NCBI RefSeq assembly: GCF_024347315.1
Contig: NZ_AP025460.1
Location: 1-64,000 of the forward strand
Direction: 5' to 3'
Origin: Vibrio atlanticus
GTDB taxonomy: Bacteria > Pseudomonadota > Gammaproteobacteria > Enterobacterales > Vibrionaceae
Length of the DNA stretch: 64,000 nt
The notes beneath the pieces were generated by a model, which saw only the letters and a program-made list of their open reading frames with translations, was not told the origin of the DNA and searched no databases. Each line of letters starts with the position of its first letter. Position 1 is the stretch's first letter. Shown one piece after another: positions 57,144-64,000 of this stretch. The translations under genes were made by a program, and so were the position numbers.

Positions 57144-59186
57144 ATGTCTAATCCGCTATTAACCTTCACGGATTTACCTCCGTTTTCACAGATCAAACCT
57201 GAGCACGTTAAGCCAGCGGTTGAGCAAGTGATTGAAGAGTGTCGCAACAAGATAGAACAAGTACTTGAAGGTAATACTTCACCAAGTTGGGACAACCTCG
57301 TTGCTCCAATTGAAGAAGTGGATGATCGTTTAGGCCGTATTTGGTCACCTGTAAGCCATATGAATTCTGTGATGAACAGCGACGAACTGCGTGACGCTTA
57401 TGAGAGCTGCCTGCCTGTACTTTCTGAGTACGGCACGTGGGTCGGCCAACACAAAGGTTTGTTCGAAGCGTATAAAGCGATCAAGGCGAGTGAGGCATTC
57501 TCGGCATTAGACCAAGCTCAACAGAAAACCATTACCGACGCACTGCGTGACTTTGAATTATCAGGCATTGGCTTACCCGCAGACGAGCAGCACCGCTACG
57601 GCGAGATCAGCAAGCGTCAGTCTGAGCTGGGTTCTCAATTCTCAAACAATGTGCTTGATGCAACCATGGGTTGGAGCAAGCAAGTTACAGACGTGGCTGA
57701 ACTGGCTGGTATGCCTGAGTCGGCATTGGCAGCAGCACAAGCCGCGGCGGAAGCTAAAGAGCAGGAAGGTTACCTACTGACTTTGGATATTCCTTCATAT
57801 TTACCGGTGATGACGTACTGTGATAACCAAGAACTGCGTAAAGAGCTATACGAAGCGTACGTAACACGCGCTTCAGATCGCGGTCCAAATGCAGGTAAGT
57901 GGGACAACACTGAGATCATCACGGAGCAACTTAAGCTGCGTCACGAGATTGCACGCATGCTTGGCTTTAGCACTTACAGCGAAAAATCTCTGTCGACTAA
58001 GATGGCAGAAACGCCAGACCAAGTACTTGGTTTCCTTAACGATCTAGCAGTAAAAGCCAAACCACAAGGTGAGCGCGAAGTAGAAGAGCTACGTCAGTTT
58101 GCTGAGAAAGAGTTTGGTGTCTCTGAACTAAACCTGTGGGACATCGCTTACTACAGCGAGAAACAAAAACAGAACTTGTTCGAGATCTCTGATGAAGAGC
58201 TTCGTCCATACTTCCCTGAGTCGAACGCAGTGTCTGGTTTGTTCGAAGTACTAAACCGTGTGTTTGGTATGTCTGTGACTGAGCGTGAAGGTGTGGATAC
58301 ATGGCATGAGTCAGTGCGCTTCTTTGATATCTTTGATGCGACAGGCACATTGCGCGGTAGCTTCTACCTAGATCTATACGCACGTGAACACAAACGTGGC
58401 GGTGCTTGGATGGATGACTGTCGCGGTCGTCGCATTACTCAATCTGGTGATCTACAGACGCCTGTTGCTTACCTAACGTGTAACTTCAACAAGCCAGTCG
58501 GTGACAAACCAGCACTGTTTACTCACGATGAAGTGGTCACTTTGTTCCACGAATTTGGCCACGGTATCCATCACATGCTAACGCAAGTTGAAGCGGGCGC
58601 AGTTGCGGGTATCAACGGTGTGCCTTGGGATGCCGTTGAGCTACCAAGTCAGTTCCTAGAAAACTGGTGTTGGGAAGAGGAGGCGCTGTCGTTTATTTCT
58701 GGTCACTTCGAAACGGGTGAAGCCTTACCAAAAGAGATGTTAGAGAAAATGCTAGCGGCGAAGAACTTCCAATCTGCGATGTTTATCCTGCGTCAGCTAG
58801 AGCTTGGCCTGTTCGATTTCACACTGCACACAGAGTACGACCCTGAAGTGGGTGCTCGCGTACTCGAAACGTTAGCCGACGTGAAGTCTAAAGTTTCTGT
58901 ATTGCCAAGCCTTGATTGGAACCGCTTCTCGCACAGCTTTGGGCATATCTTTGCTGGTGGCTACAGCGCGGGCTACTACAGCTACCTATGGGCAGAAGTA
59001 TTGTCTGCAGATGCGTTCTCAGCATTTGAAGAAGAGGGTATCTTCAACACTGAAACGGGCAATCGCTTCCTGAACAACATCCTTGAAATGGGTGGTAGTG
59101 AAGAGCCGATGGAGCTGTTCAAACGCTTCCGCGGTCGTGAGCCTCAAATCGATGCGATGCTGCGTCATGCGGGTATCAGCGCTTAA
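57144..59186 (+). CDS. prlC: Oligopeptidase A
   Basis: PrlC is a cytoplasmic zinc metallopeptidase of family M3 (thimet-like) that degrades short peptides, including cleaved signal peptides. The 680-residue protein has the helical N-terminal channel domain and the zinc motif FHEFGHGIHH near residue 468, with the third ligand Glu about 25 residues later in the AVELPSQFLENWCWE region. Length matches E. coli (680). In E. coli prlC lies directly before rsmJ; here two other genes sit between them. A strong terminator follows. Confidence 0.96.
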   Translation: MSNPLLTFTDLPPFSQIKPEHVKPAVEQVIEECRNKIEQVLEGNTSPSWDNLVAPIEEVDDRLGRIWSPVSHMNSVMNSDELRDAYESCLPVLSEYGTWVGQHKGLFEAYKAIKASEAFSALDQAQQKTITDALRDFELSGIGLPADEQHRYGEISKRQSELGSQFSNNVLDATMGWSKQVTDVAELAGMPESALAAAQAAAEAKEQEGYLLTLDIPSYLPVMTYCDNQELRKELYEAYVTRASDRGPNAGKWDNTEIITEQLKLRHEIARMLGFSTYSEKSLSTKMAETPDQVLGFLNDLAVKAKPQGEREVEELRQFAEKEFGVSELNLWDIAYYSEKQKQNLFEISDEELRPYFPESNAVSGLFEVLNRVFGMSVTEREGVDTWHESVRFFDIFDATGTLRGSFYLDLYAREHKRGGAWMDDCRGRRITQSGDLQTPVAYLTCNFNKPVGDKPALFTHDEVVTLFHEFGHGIHHMLTQVEAGAVAGINGVPWDAVELPSQFLENWCWEEEALSFISGHFETGEALPKEMLEKMLAAKNFQSAMFILRQLELGLFDFTLHTEYDPEVGARVLETLADVKSKVSVLPSLDWNRFSHSFGHIFAGGYSAGYYSYLWAEVLSADAFSAFEEEGIFNTETGNRFLNNILEMGGSEEPMELFKRFRGREPQIDAMLRHAGISA

Positions 59187-59206
59187 TATTGTGCTGGTCA
59201 GAATGT

Positions 59207-59235
59207 AAAAAGAGCCTCATTGTGAGGCTCTTTTT
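59207..59235. terminator. Bidirectional terminator between prlC and asnC
   Basis: AAAAAGAGCCTCA and TGAGGCTCTTTTT pair over TTG, with A and T runs at the two ends, so both convergent genes can use it. Confidence 0.92.
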
Positions 59236-59254
59236 GTATCTATTTATCAAACGA

Positions 59255-59719
59255 TTATGGATTTACATTGCGGTTGATAGGGTTCTGCAATGAAATCAGT
59301 GTCTCAGTCGATTGAACCTCGTCAATCGCCTGCAATTTATCGATCAGTACGAACTGCAACTCTTCGATCGATTTACACATCAGTTTAACGAAAATGTTGT
59401 AGGCGCCAGTGGTGTAGTAAGCCTCAACCACTTCGTCTAATGCATTAAGCTTGGCAATGGCTGAGTGGTAGTCGCGAGCTGCGTTAAGGTTGATACCAAT
59501 AAAACAACACACGTCGTAACCAAGCTTCTTGGTGTTTACTACAACCTCGGTTCGCTCAATAATGTCGGCCGATCTCATCTTTTCGATACGAACGTGAATC
59601 GTCGCGGGGCTGACATCGAATTTCTTTGCCATTTCAGCATAAGGCGTGCGCGCATCTTCCATTAAGGTTTTGAGAATGGCACGGTCTAGATCATCCAGAC
59701 GAGCTGTAGTTGTGGACAT
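59255..59719 (-). CDS. asnC: Asparagine-responsive regulator AsnC
   Basis: AsnC is the Lrp/AsnC-family regulator that controls asnA in response to asparagine in E. coli. The 154-residue protein has an N-terminal helix-turn-helix (about 20-45, YAEMAKKFDVSPATIHVRIE) and the RAM ligand-binding domain (about 65-145) with CFIGINL and EAYYTTGAYNIFVKLMC. These stretches match E. coli AsnC closely, including the ending QNPINRNVNP. The asnA gene is not next to it in this window. Confidence 0.94.
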   Translation of the reverse strand: MSTTTARLDDLDRAILKTLMEDARTPYAEMAKKFDVSPATIHVRIEKMRSADIIERTEVVVNTKKLGYDVCCFIGINLNAARDYHSAIAKLNALDEVVEAYYTTGAYNIFVKLMCKSIEELQFVLIDKLQAIDEVQSTETLISLQNPINRNVNP

Positions 59720-59818
59720 GCATAATCCTTAGGGTGAATAAAAAACATACCGGCTTTAGTACACATCATAGCCAAGGGTGATAATATTAGCAGCAACTAT
59801 AGTGTTAGGGTGAATTCA

Positions 59819-62800
59819 GTGCGATTTTCGTTGTTTTTGATTGTTATGTGTTGGAGTGCTTTTGTTTCAGCTCAAACAAAAGATGTGTTGGTTATTCACT
59901 CTTATCATCAGGGTTTTTTCTGGACTGATGATTTCCACAAAGGATTATCAGAAGAACTGGACCGTGATCGACTATCGTATCGAGTTGTTTATTTGGATAG
60001 TAAACGAACTCAAAACCCAGAATACTTAGAGCGCGTTTATCAGCTTTATCACACCAAGTTGATGCATGAAGAATTTGCTGCGGTTGTGGTCAGTGACAAT
60101 AACGCCCTTAATTTAATGAAGCGCCTTGCGCCCGATCTCAAAGATACGCCAGTAATCTTTGGTGGCATCAACAATTTCTCCCCTGAAATGATTGAAGGTT
60201 TGAACGCGACGGGCATTACTGAAGATATTGATTTATTGGGTAATATTGAGCTAATTAAGCGCCTTCAAACAAACGTAAAGAAGATATACATTGTTACTGA
60301 CCATTCAGTAACAGGTGAGGCTATCCGCTCACAAATTGATCGTTCTATTGAGGCTCACCCCAACTTTTCCGATTTGCTGGAGCACTATGTGCCTGACTCT
60401 TACCAAGAGTTAATTGCGTTTTCTCAGCGAACCGATCTAGATCAGAGCTTACTCTTTTGGGCATATTATCGCGATGCTAAAGGTAACGTGAGTAGCGTTG
60501 AAGACTGGCGACAATTGAACATTAAAACCCAAATGCCACTGTATATGGTGCACGATTTGGGGCTAGGGTTTGGGGCGATAGGCGGTGTGATTCAAAGTGG
60601 TGAAACGCAAGGTCGAGATACGGGACGTGTTTTACTAAAGGTATTAGCAAACCCAAATGAACCTCTGCCTTTAGTCGCACCTGGCGCATCGGAAATTAAA
60701 CTCGACTACCAACAGATGTCACGCTGGGGGCTGGGAACTGAGAATGAAGCTTCAATTACTTTTCTCAACAAGCCTCAGTCATTCTTGGTGCGTTATCACG
60801 ATGAAATTCGAACAATAGGTTTGCTGTTTCTGGTTATGTCGTGTGTTATTGCGACCTTGGTTTACTACCTCAACCGCCTTAAGAAAAGTGAACGTGCCAG
60901 CCGACAAAGCCAGCTGTTACTGGAGTCAATATTCGACCAAAGCCTACAGTTCATGGGGATTCTTGATAAAGGCGGTGTACTGCTGTCGAGCAACAGTAAG
61001 CTGCATGAGCTTCTTTATAATCAAGGTTATAAATTGGGAACACCTCTCCAAGAATATTGGGAGGGTGCCGCGGGCGAAGTGCTAAAGGAGTATTTTGCTG
61101 AAAGAGATGATTATCCCACCCTACGATTTGAGGCTGAGGTATGGTGTCGTGATCGTGGTGGAATGGTGCTAGATATCTCTTTAAAGCCGATGCCGATCAG
61201 TGAAGAGGACACCATTCAGTTCTTATTTGAAGCTCGTGATGTTACCTCACGAAAGCTTGCTGAGAACAAATTGTTCCAACGTGAAGCGAATCTCAAACTG
61301 TATTACGACAAGCAACCGGTGATGATGATTACACTGGATGTAAATAATCGCATTCAGCAAGTGAACCAGTTTGCTGAAGAATTACTAGGTTATCCACTTG
61401 ATCTGCTTTTGGGGCATCGCCCTAGAGAATTTTATGTGGATGAGAACGCGATGATTCCTCGTCATATCTTGTTGCAACCACAGCACAAAATTCGCGGCGT
61501 GTGGCGTCGTGATATCGAGTATCGTCATGCGGACGGTAGAACGATCTGGATTCGTGAAAATATTCGTCCATTGGTCGACTCGGGTCAGCTGTTGATTGTG
61601 GGAGAGGATATTACTGAAACCCGCGAACTTTCTGAAAAGTTAGAATACCAAGCGCGTTATGACCTGCTTACAGACACTTTCAACCGCAACCACTTTGAGC
61701 AAGAGCTACAAAAGGCGCTGAAAGAGGTCGAGAGTCATATGAGAACTCATGCGATGTTGTTCTTAGATTTGGACCAATTGAAAGTATTGAACGATACTGC
61801 TGGGCATGAAGCGGGTGATGCCGCGATCTTATTTAGCGCTAATCTGATAGAAGATGTGCTTCCTTACAATGCTGTGTTAGCTCGGATGGGGGGAGATGAG
61901 TTTGCGGTATTAATCAAAGACTGTACTGAGCGAGATGCTGTCAATGTCTGTCACAGTATTATATCGATGATGAGTGAGAATCCATTCTTATGGGGTGATA
62001 TTCACCTCAATCTTACTTGTTCTATCGGAATTCGATTGATTGACCATACTGCCGCTTCATCACAAATGGTGCATGCACAGGCGGATGCCGCTTGCCATGC
62101 CGCTAAAGAGGAAGGGCGAAATCGTTATCACCTTTATCATCTAGATGATGAAGATCTGCGCCGTCGCCATTTAGAAATGGAATGCGTTAACTTGGTACAC
62201 GAAGCCTTAGCCAATGATCGCTTGGAGTTATTTGCCCAACGTATTCTTGGCCTAGAGGAAAATAGCAACAAAATGCACTTTGAGATACTGGTGCGGATCA
62301 AGAACGTCCAAGGTGAGTACATTTCACCGGGGATCTTCATGCCAGCTTCCGAGCGCTATAACATCGCGCATTTGATTGATCGCCAAGTCGTCAGTCAGAC
62401 GTTGAATTGGTTGGAGCAACGCCCGCATCTCGTTGATGATTTGGGGATGTGTTCGATAAACCTTTCTGGTCACTCGATGGGTAACCGAGAGTTTGTTGAA
62501 TTCTTGATTGAAAGTTTGGCGAACTCATCAGTGCCTTGCCATAAGATTTGTTTAGAGATCACTGAAACGGCCGCCATGAGTAATATGAAGCAGGCAATCA
62601 AGTTCTTTACTCGAATTAAAGAGCTCGGCTGTTTGATTGCTCTGGATGATTTTGGTTCAGGCTTGTCGTCATTCGGATATCTGAAGGCATTACCCGTTGA
62701 TATTGTGAAAATTGATGGCCTGTTTGTGCGTGATATTGATGTTAACGAGATGGACTATGTGATGGTTCGTTCGATCAATGATTTAGCGAAGCAGATGGGC

Positions 62801-62953
62801 AAGCACACGGTAGCTGAGTTTGTTGAAAATACTCAGGTTCTCGATAAGTTGATTGAACTCGGTGTTAACTACGCTCAGGGCTATGTTATTGGCCGACCGA
62901 AGCCACTGGCCGAGCTTGTTGAAGAGTTAAGGCAAGAACGAGAGATAGAGTAA
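59819..62953 (+). CDS. Periplasmic-sensor PAS-GGDEF-EAL cyclic-di-GMP enzyme
   Basis: A transmembrane signalling protein with both cyclic-di-GMP synthesis and hydrolysis domains. From GTG 59819 (AGGG 8 nt upstream) it has about 1044 residues: a signal peptide (1-20), an ABC-substrate-binding-like periplasmic sensor (about 22-315), a membrane helix near 335-355, two PAS domains (about 375-490 and 500-615), GGDEF near 690 with an intact ARMGGDEFAVLI, and EAL from about 800. The EAL signature reads EIL, but INLSG, EITE, DDFGSG, KIDG and the AEFVE Glu are present. No RxxD inhibitory site is seen (LPYN). It separates asnC from rsmJ. Confidence 0.92.
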   Translation: MRFSLFLIVMCWSAFVSAQTKDVLVIHSYHQGFFWTDDFHKGLSEELDRDRLSYRVVYLDSKRTQNPEYLERVYQLYHTKLMHEEFAAVVVSDNNALNLMKRLAPDLKDTPVIFGGINNFSPEMIEGLNATGITEDIDLLGNIELIKRLQTNVKKIYIVTDHSVTGEAIRSQIDRSIEAHPNFSDLLEHYVPDSYQELIAFSQRTDLDQSLLFWAYYRDAKGNVSSVEDWRQLNIKTQMPLYMVHDLGLGFGAIGGVIQSGETQGRDTGRVLLKVLANPNEPLPLVAPGASEIKLDYQQMSRWGLGTENEASITFLNKPQSFLVRYHDEIRTIGLLFLVMSCVIATLVYYLNRLKKSERASRQSQLLLESIFDQSLQFMGILDKGGVLLSSNSKLHELLYNQGYKLGTPLQEYWEGAAGEVLKEYFAERDDYPTLRFEAEVWCRDRGGMVLDISLKPMPISEEDTIQFLFEARDVTSRKLAENKLFQREANLKLYYDKQPVMMITLDVNNRIQQVNQFAEELLGYPLDLLLGHRPREFYVDENAMIPRHILLQPQHKIRGVWRRDIEYRHADGRTIWIRENIRPLVDSGQLLIVGEDITETRELSEKLEYQARYDLLTDTFNRNHFEQELQKALKEVESHMRTHAMLFLDLDQLKVLNDTAGHEAGDAAILFSANLIEDVLPYNAVLARMGGDEFAVLIKDCTERDAVNVCHSIISMMSENPFLWGDIHLNLTCSIGIRLIDHTAASSQMVHAQADAACHAAKEEGRNRYHLYHLDDEDLRRRHLEMECVNLVHEALANDRLELFAQRILGLEENSNKMHFEILVRIKNVQGEYISPGIFMPASERYNIAHLIDRQVVSQTLNWLEQRPHLVDDLGMCSINLSGHSMGNREFVEFLIESLANSSVPCHKICLEITETAAMSNMKQAIKFFTRIKELGCLIALDDFGSGLSSFGYLKALPVDIVKIDGLFVRDIDVNEMDYVMVRSINDLAKQMGKHTVAEFVENTQVLDKLIELGVNYAQGYVIGRPKPLAELVEELRQEREIE

Positions 62954-63073
62954 TTGGTTTAGGTAAGCCGACCGAGCTGTGAATACTTTTCACCGCTAAT
63001 ATGTATTGTTGAGGCAATCAGGTAAACTGGTTGCCTCTTTTGTTTTGAATACTACTGTCTGTTGGAGACGACC

Positions 63074-63853
63074 TTGCAACTACAACTGATTTGCGAAGAT
63101 GCTACCCAAATCGATCATCTAAATGACTTAGCGACCCGTTGGAATTTATCTCATGATGAAAACAGCGATTTTGCTTTGGTACTGACTTGCGAGCGACTTG
63201 AGCTACGTAAAGTCGATGAGCCTAAGCTTGGCGCTATTTTTGTTGATTTAGTGGGAGGCGCAGTCGGTCACAGACGTAAGTTTGGTGGTGGTAAAGGTCA
63301 GGCAATTGCTAAGGCGGCAGGTCTAAATAAAGGCGCAACGCCAACTATTCTTGATGGTACAGCAGGCTTAGGGCGTGACGCGTTTGTATTGGCTTCGTTG
63401 GGCTGTAAAGTGCAGATGGTCGAGCGACATCCAGTTGTGGCTGCACTGCTTGATGACGGCCTGCAGAGAGCAAAAAAAGACCCAGATATCGGCGGTTGGG
63501 TTAGCGAACGTATGAAGTTGATTCACGCTTCAAGTCACGATGCGCTGGATAAACTTAGCAACGACCCTAACTTCGAACAGCCTGATGTGGTGTACCTCGA
63601 TCCTATGTACCCACACCCAGAGAACAAGAAGAAGTCGGCTTTGGTTAAGAAAGAGATGCGAGTATTCCAATCTTTGGTTGGCGCCGATCTGGATGCCGAT
63701 GGCTTGTTTGAGCCTGCGATGAAGCTGGCAACGAAGCGCGTTGTGGTCAAAAGACCAGATTACGCAGCATGGTTAGACGAGCAAAAACCGAGCATGGCAA
63801 TCGAAACTAAAAAGAACCGTTTTGATGTGTATGTGAAAGCATCAATGACTTAG
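63074..63853 (+). CDS. rsmJ: 16S rRNA m2G1516 methyltransferase RsmJ, TTG start
   Basis: RsmJ methylates guanine 1516 of 16S rRNA. The start is taken at TTG 63074, giving [20 protein letters not shown], with GGAG 6 nt before it; a TTG at 63062 overlaps the ribosome site. The 259-residue protein has the family segments [20 protein letters not shown], the SAM-binding [19 protein letters not shown], and [10 protein letters not shown]. Length agrees with E. coli RsmJ (250). It lies 109 bp after the cyclic-di-GMP gene. Confidence 0.93.
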   Translation: MQLQLICEDATQIDHLNDLATRWNLSHDENSDFALVLTCERLELRKVDEPKLGAIFVDLVGGAVGHRRKFGGGKGQAIAKAAGLNKGATPTILDGTAGLGRDAFVLASLGCKVQMVERHPVVAALLDDGLQRAKKDPDIGGWVSERMKLIHASSHDALDKLSNDPNFEQPDVVYLDPMYPHPENKKKSALVKKEMRVFQSLVGADLDADGLFEPAMKLATKRVVVKRPDYAAWLDEQKPSMAIETKKNRFDVYVKASMT

Positions 63854-63958
63854 CGGAAGCATCAATAACTTAGCTACACGCTAAGAAAATTTCCCGTCAT
63901 AAATACGATAAATCACCATTTAACACTTGCGATAGTCGCGTTACGGATGTATATCTAA

Positions 63959-63981
63959 CTAAGAATCATTATTATTCTTAG
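63959..63981. promoter_or_regulatory. Inverted repeat before the last gene
   Basis: CTAAGAAT and ATTCTTAG are exact inverted repeats around CATTATT, ending 1-2 bp before the ribosome site CTGGAG of the truncated gene. It could be an operator or a translation-controlling hairpin. Confidence 0.45.
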
Positions 63982-63994
63982 CTGGAGTTGTAGC

Positions 63995-64000
63995 ATGGCT
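63995..64000 (+). CDS. Start of a gene cut by the window end
   Basis: ATG-GCT with GGAG about 7 nt upstream indicates a new reading frame beginning two codons before the end. Its identity cannot be judged from Met-Ala alone. Confidence 0.45.

Overview
The window is bacterial chromosomal DNA from the genus Vibrio (Vibrionaceae, Gammaproteobacteria). Evidence is the gene order dnaA-dnaN-recF-gyrB at base 1, an rRNA operon with Glu-Lys-Ala-Val spacer tRNAs, and gene blocks I recognise from Vibrio chromosome 1 (fadBA/yigZ/trkH/hemG; ilvY/ilvC/ubiK/vexBAR/rep). The species cannot be fixed from the sequence alone; a Splendidus-like marine Vibrio is my guess. Base 1 is the dnaA start codon, so the record was probably linearised there, next to oriC.

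Layout. 1-6.2 kb: replication block dnaA, dnaN, recF, gyrB. 6.2-14.2 kb: the small heat-shock gene ibpA with a sigma-32 promoter and a ROSE-like RNA thermometer; then, leftward, avtA, a MalS-type alpha-amylase carrying a lipobox, and glyQS. 14.3-18.4 kb: a yybP-ykoY manganese riboswitch ahead of a GDT1-family Mn exporter (mneA), two small membrane proteins, tusA, a LysR regulator and acuI. 18.6-24.9 kb: fadBA with a predicted FadR operator, yigZ, trkH, hemG. 24.9-31.1 kb: a complete rrn operon (P1/P2, boxB/boxA, 16S, four tRNAs, 23S, 5S) with tRNA-Ser(UGA) before the terminator.

31.2-41.9 kb: ilvY divergent from ilvC, ubiK, a vexRAB-type RND efflux operon with a 22-bp perfect palindrome upstream, rep helicase and a cytochrome c5. 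42.2-44.0 kb: a tRNA array Arg-His-Pro-His-Pro, then decayed tRNA-Pro 3' ends, each followed by an intact intrinsic terminator, and about 800 bp of AT-rich DNA without genes. 44.0-49.5 kb: a peptide ABC transporter. 49.6-54.3 kb: a SPOR-domain protein with a possible FGE/lectin-like C-terminus, an orphan nqrB paralogue, a small protein and a large lipoprotein. 54.5-63.9 kb: gor, rlmJ, prlC, asnC, a periplasmic-sensor PAS-GGDEF-EAL protein and rsmJ. The window ends two codons into another gene.

Most of the window is conserved core genome. I see no CRISPR array, insertion sequence, prophage or toxin-antitoxin pair. The least explained parts are the tRNA-Pro relic and terminator array (42.8-43.2 kb) with the AT-rich DNA after it, the orphan NqrB, the SPOR fusion protein, and several RNA regulatory elements. 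All motif and pairing statements come from reading the sequence by eye; no searches were run.
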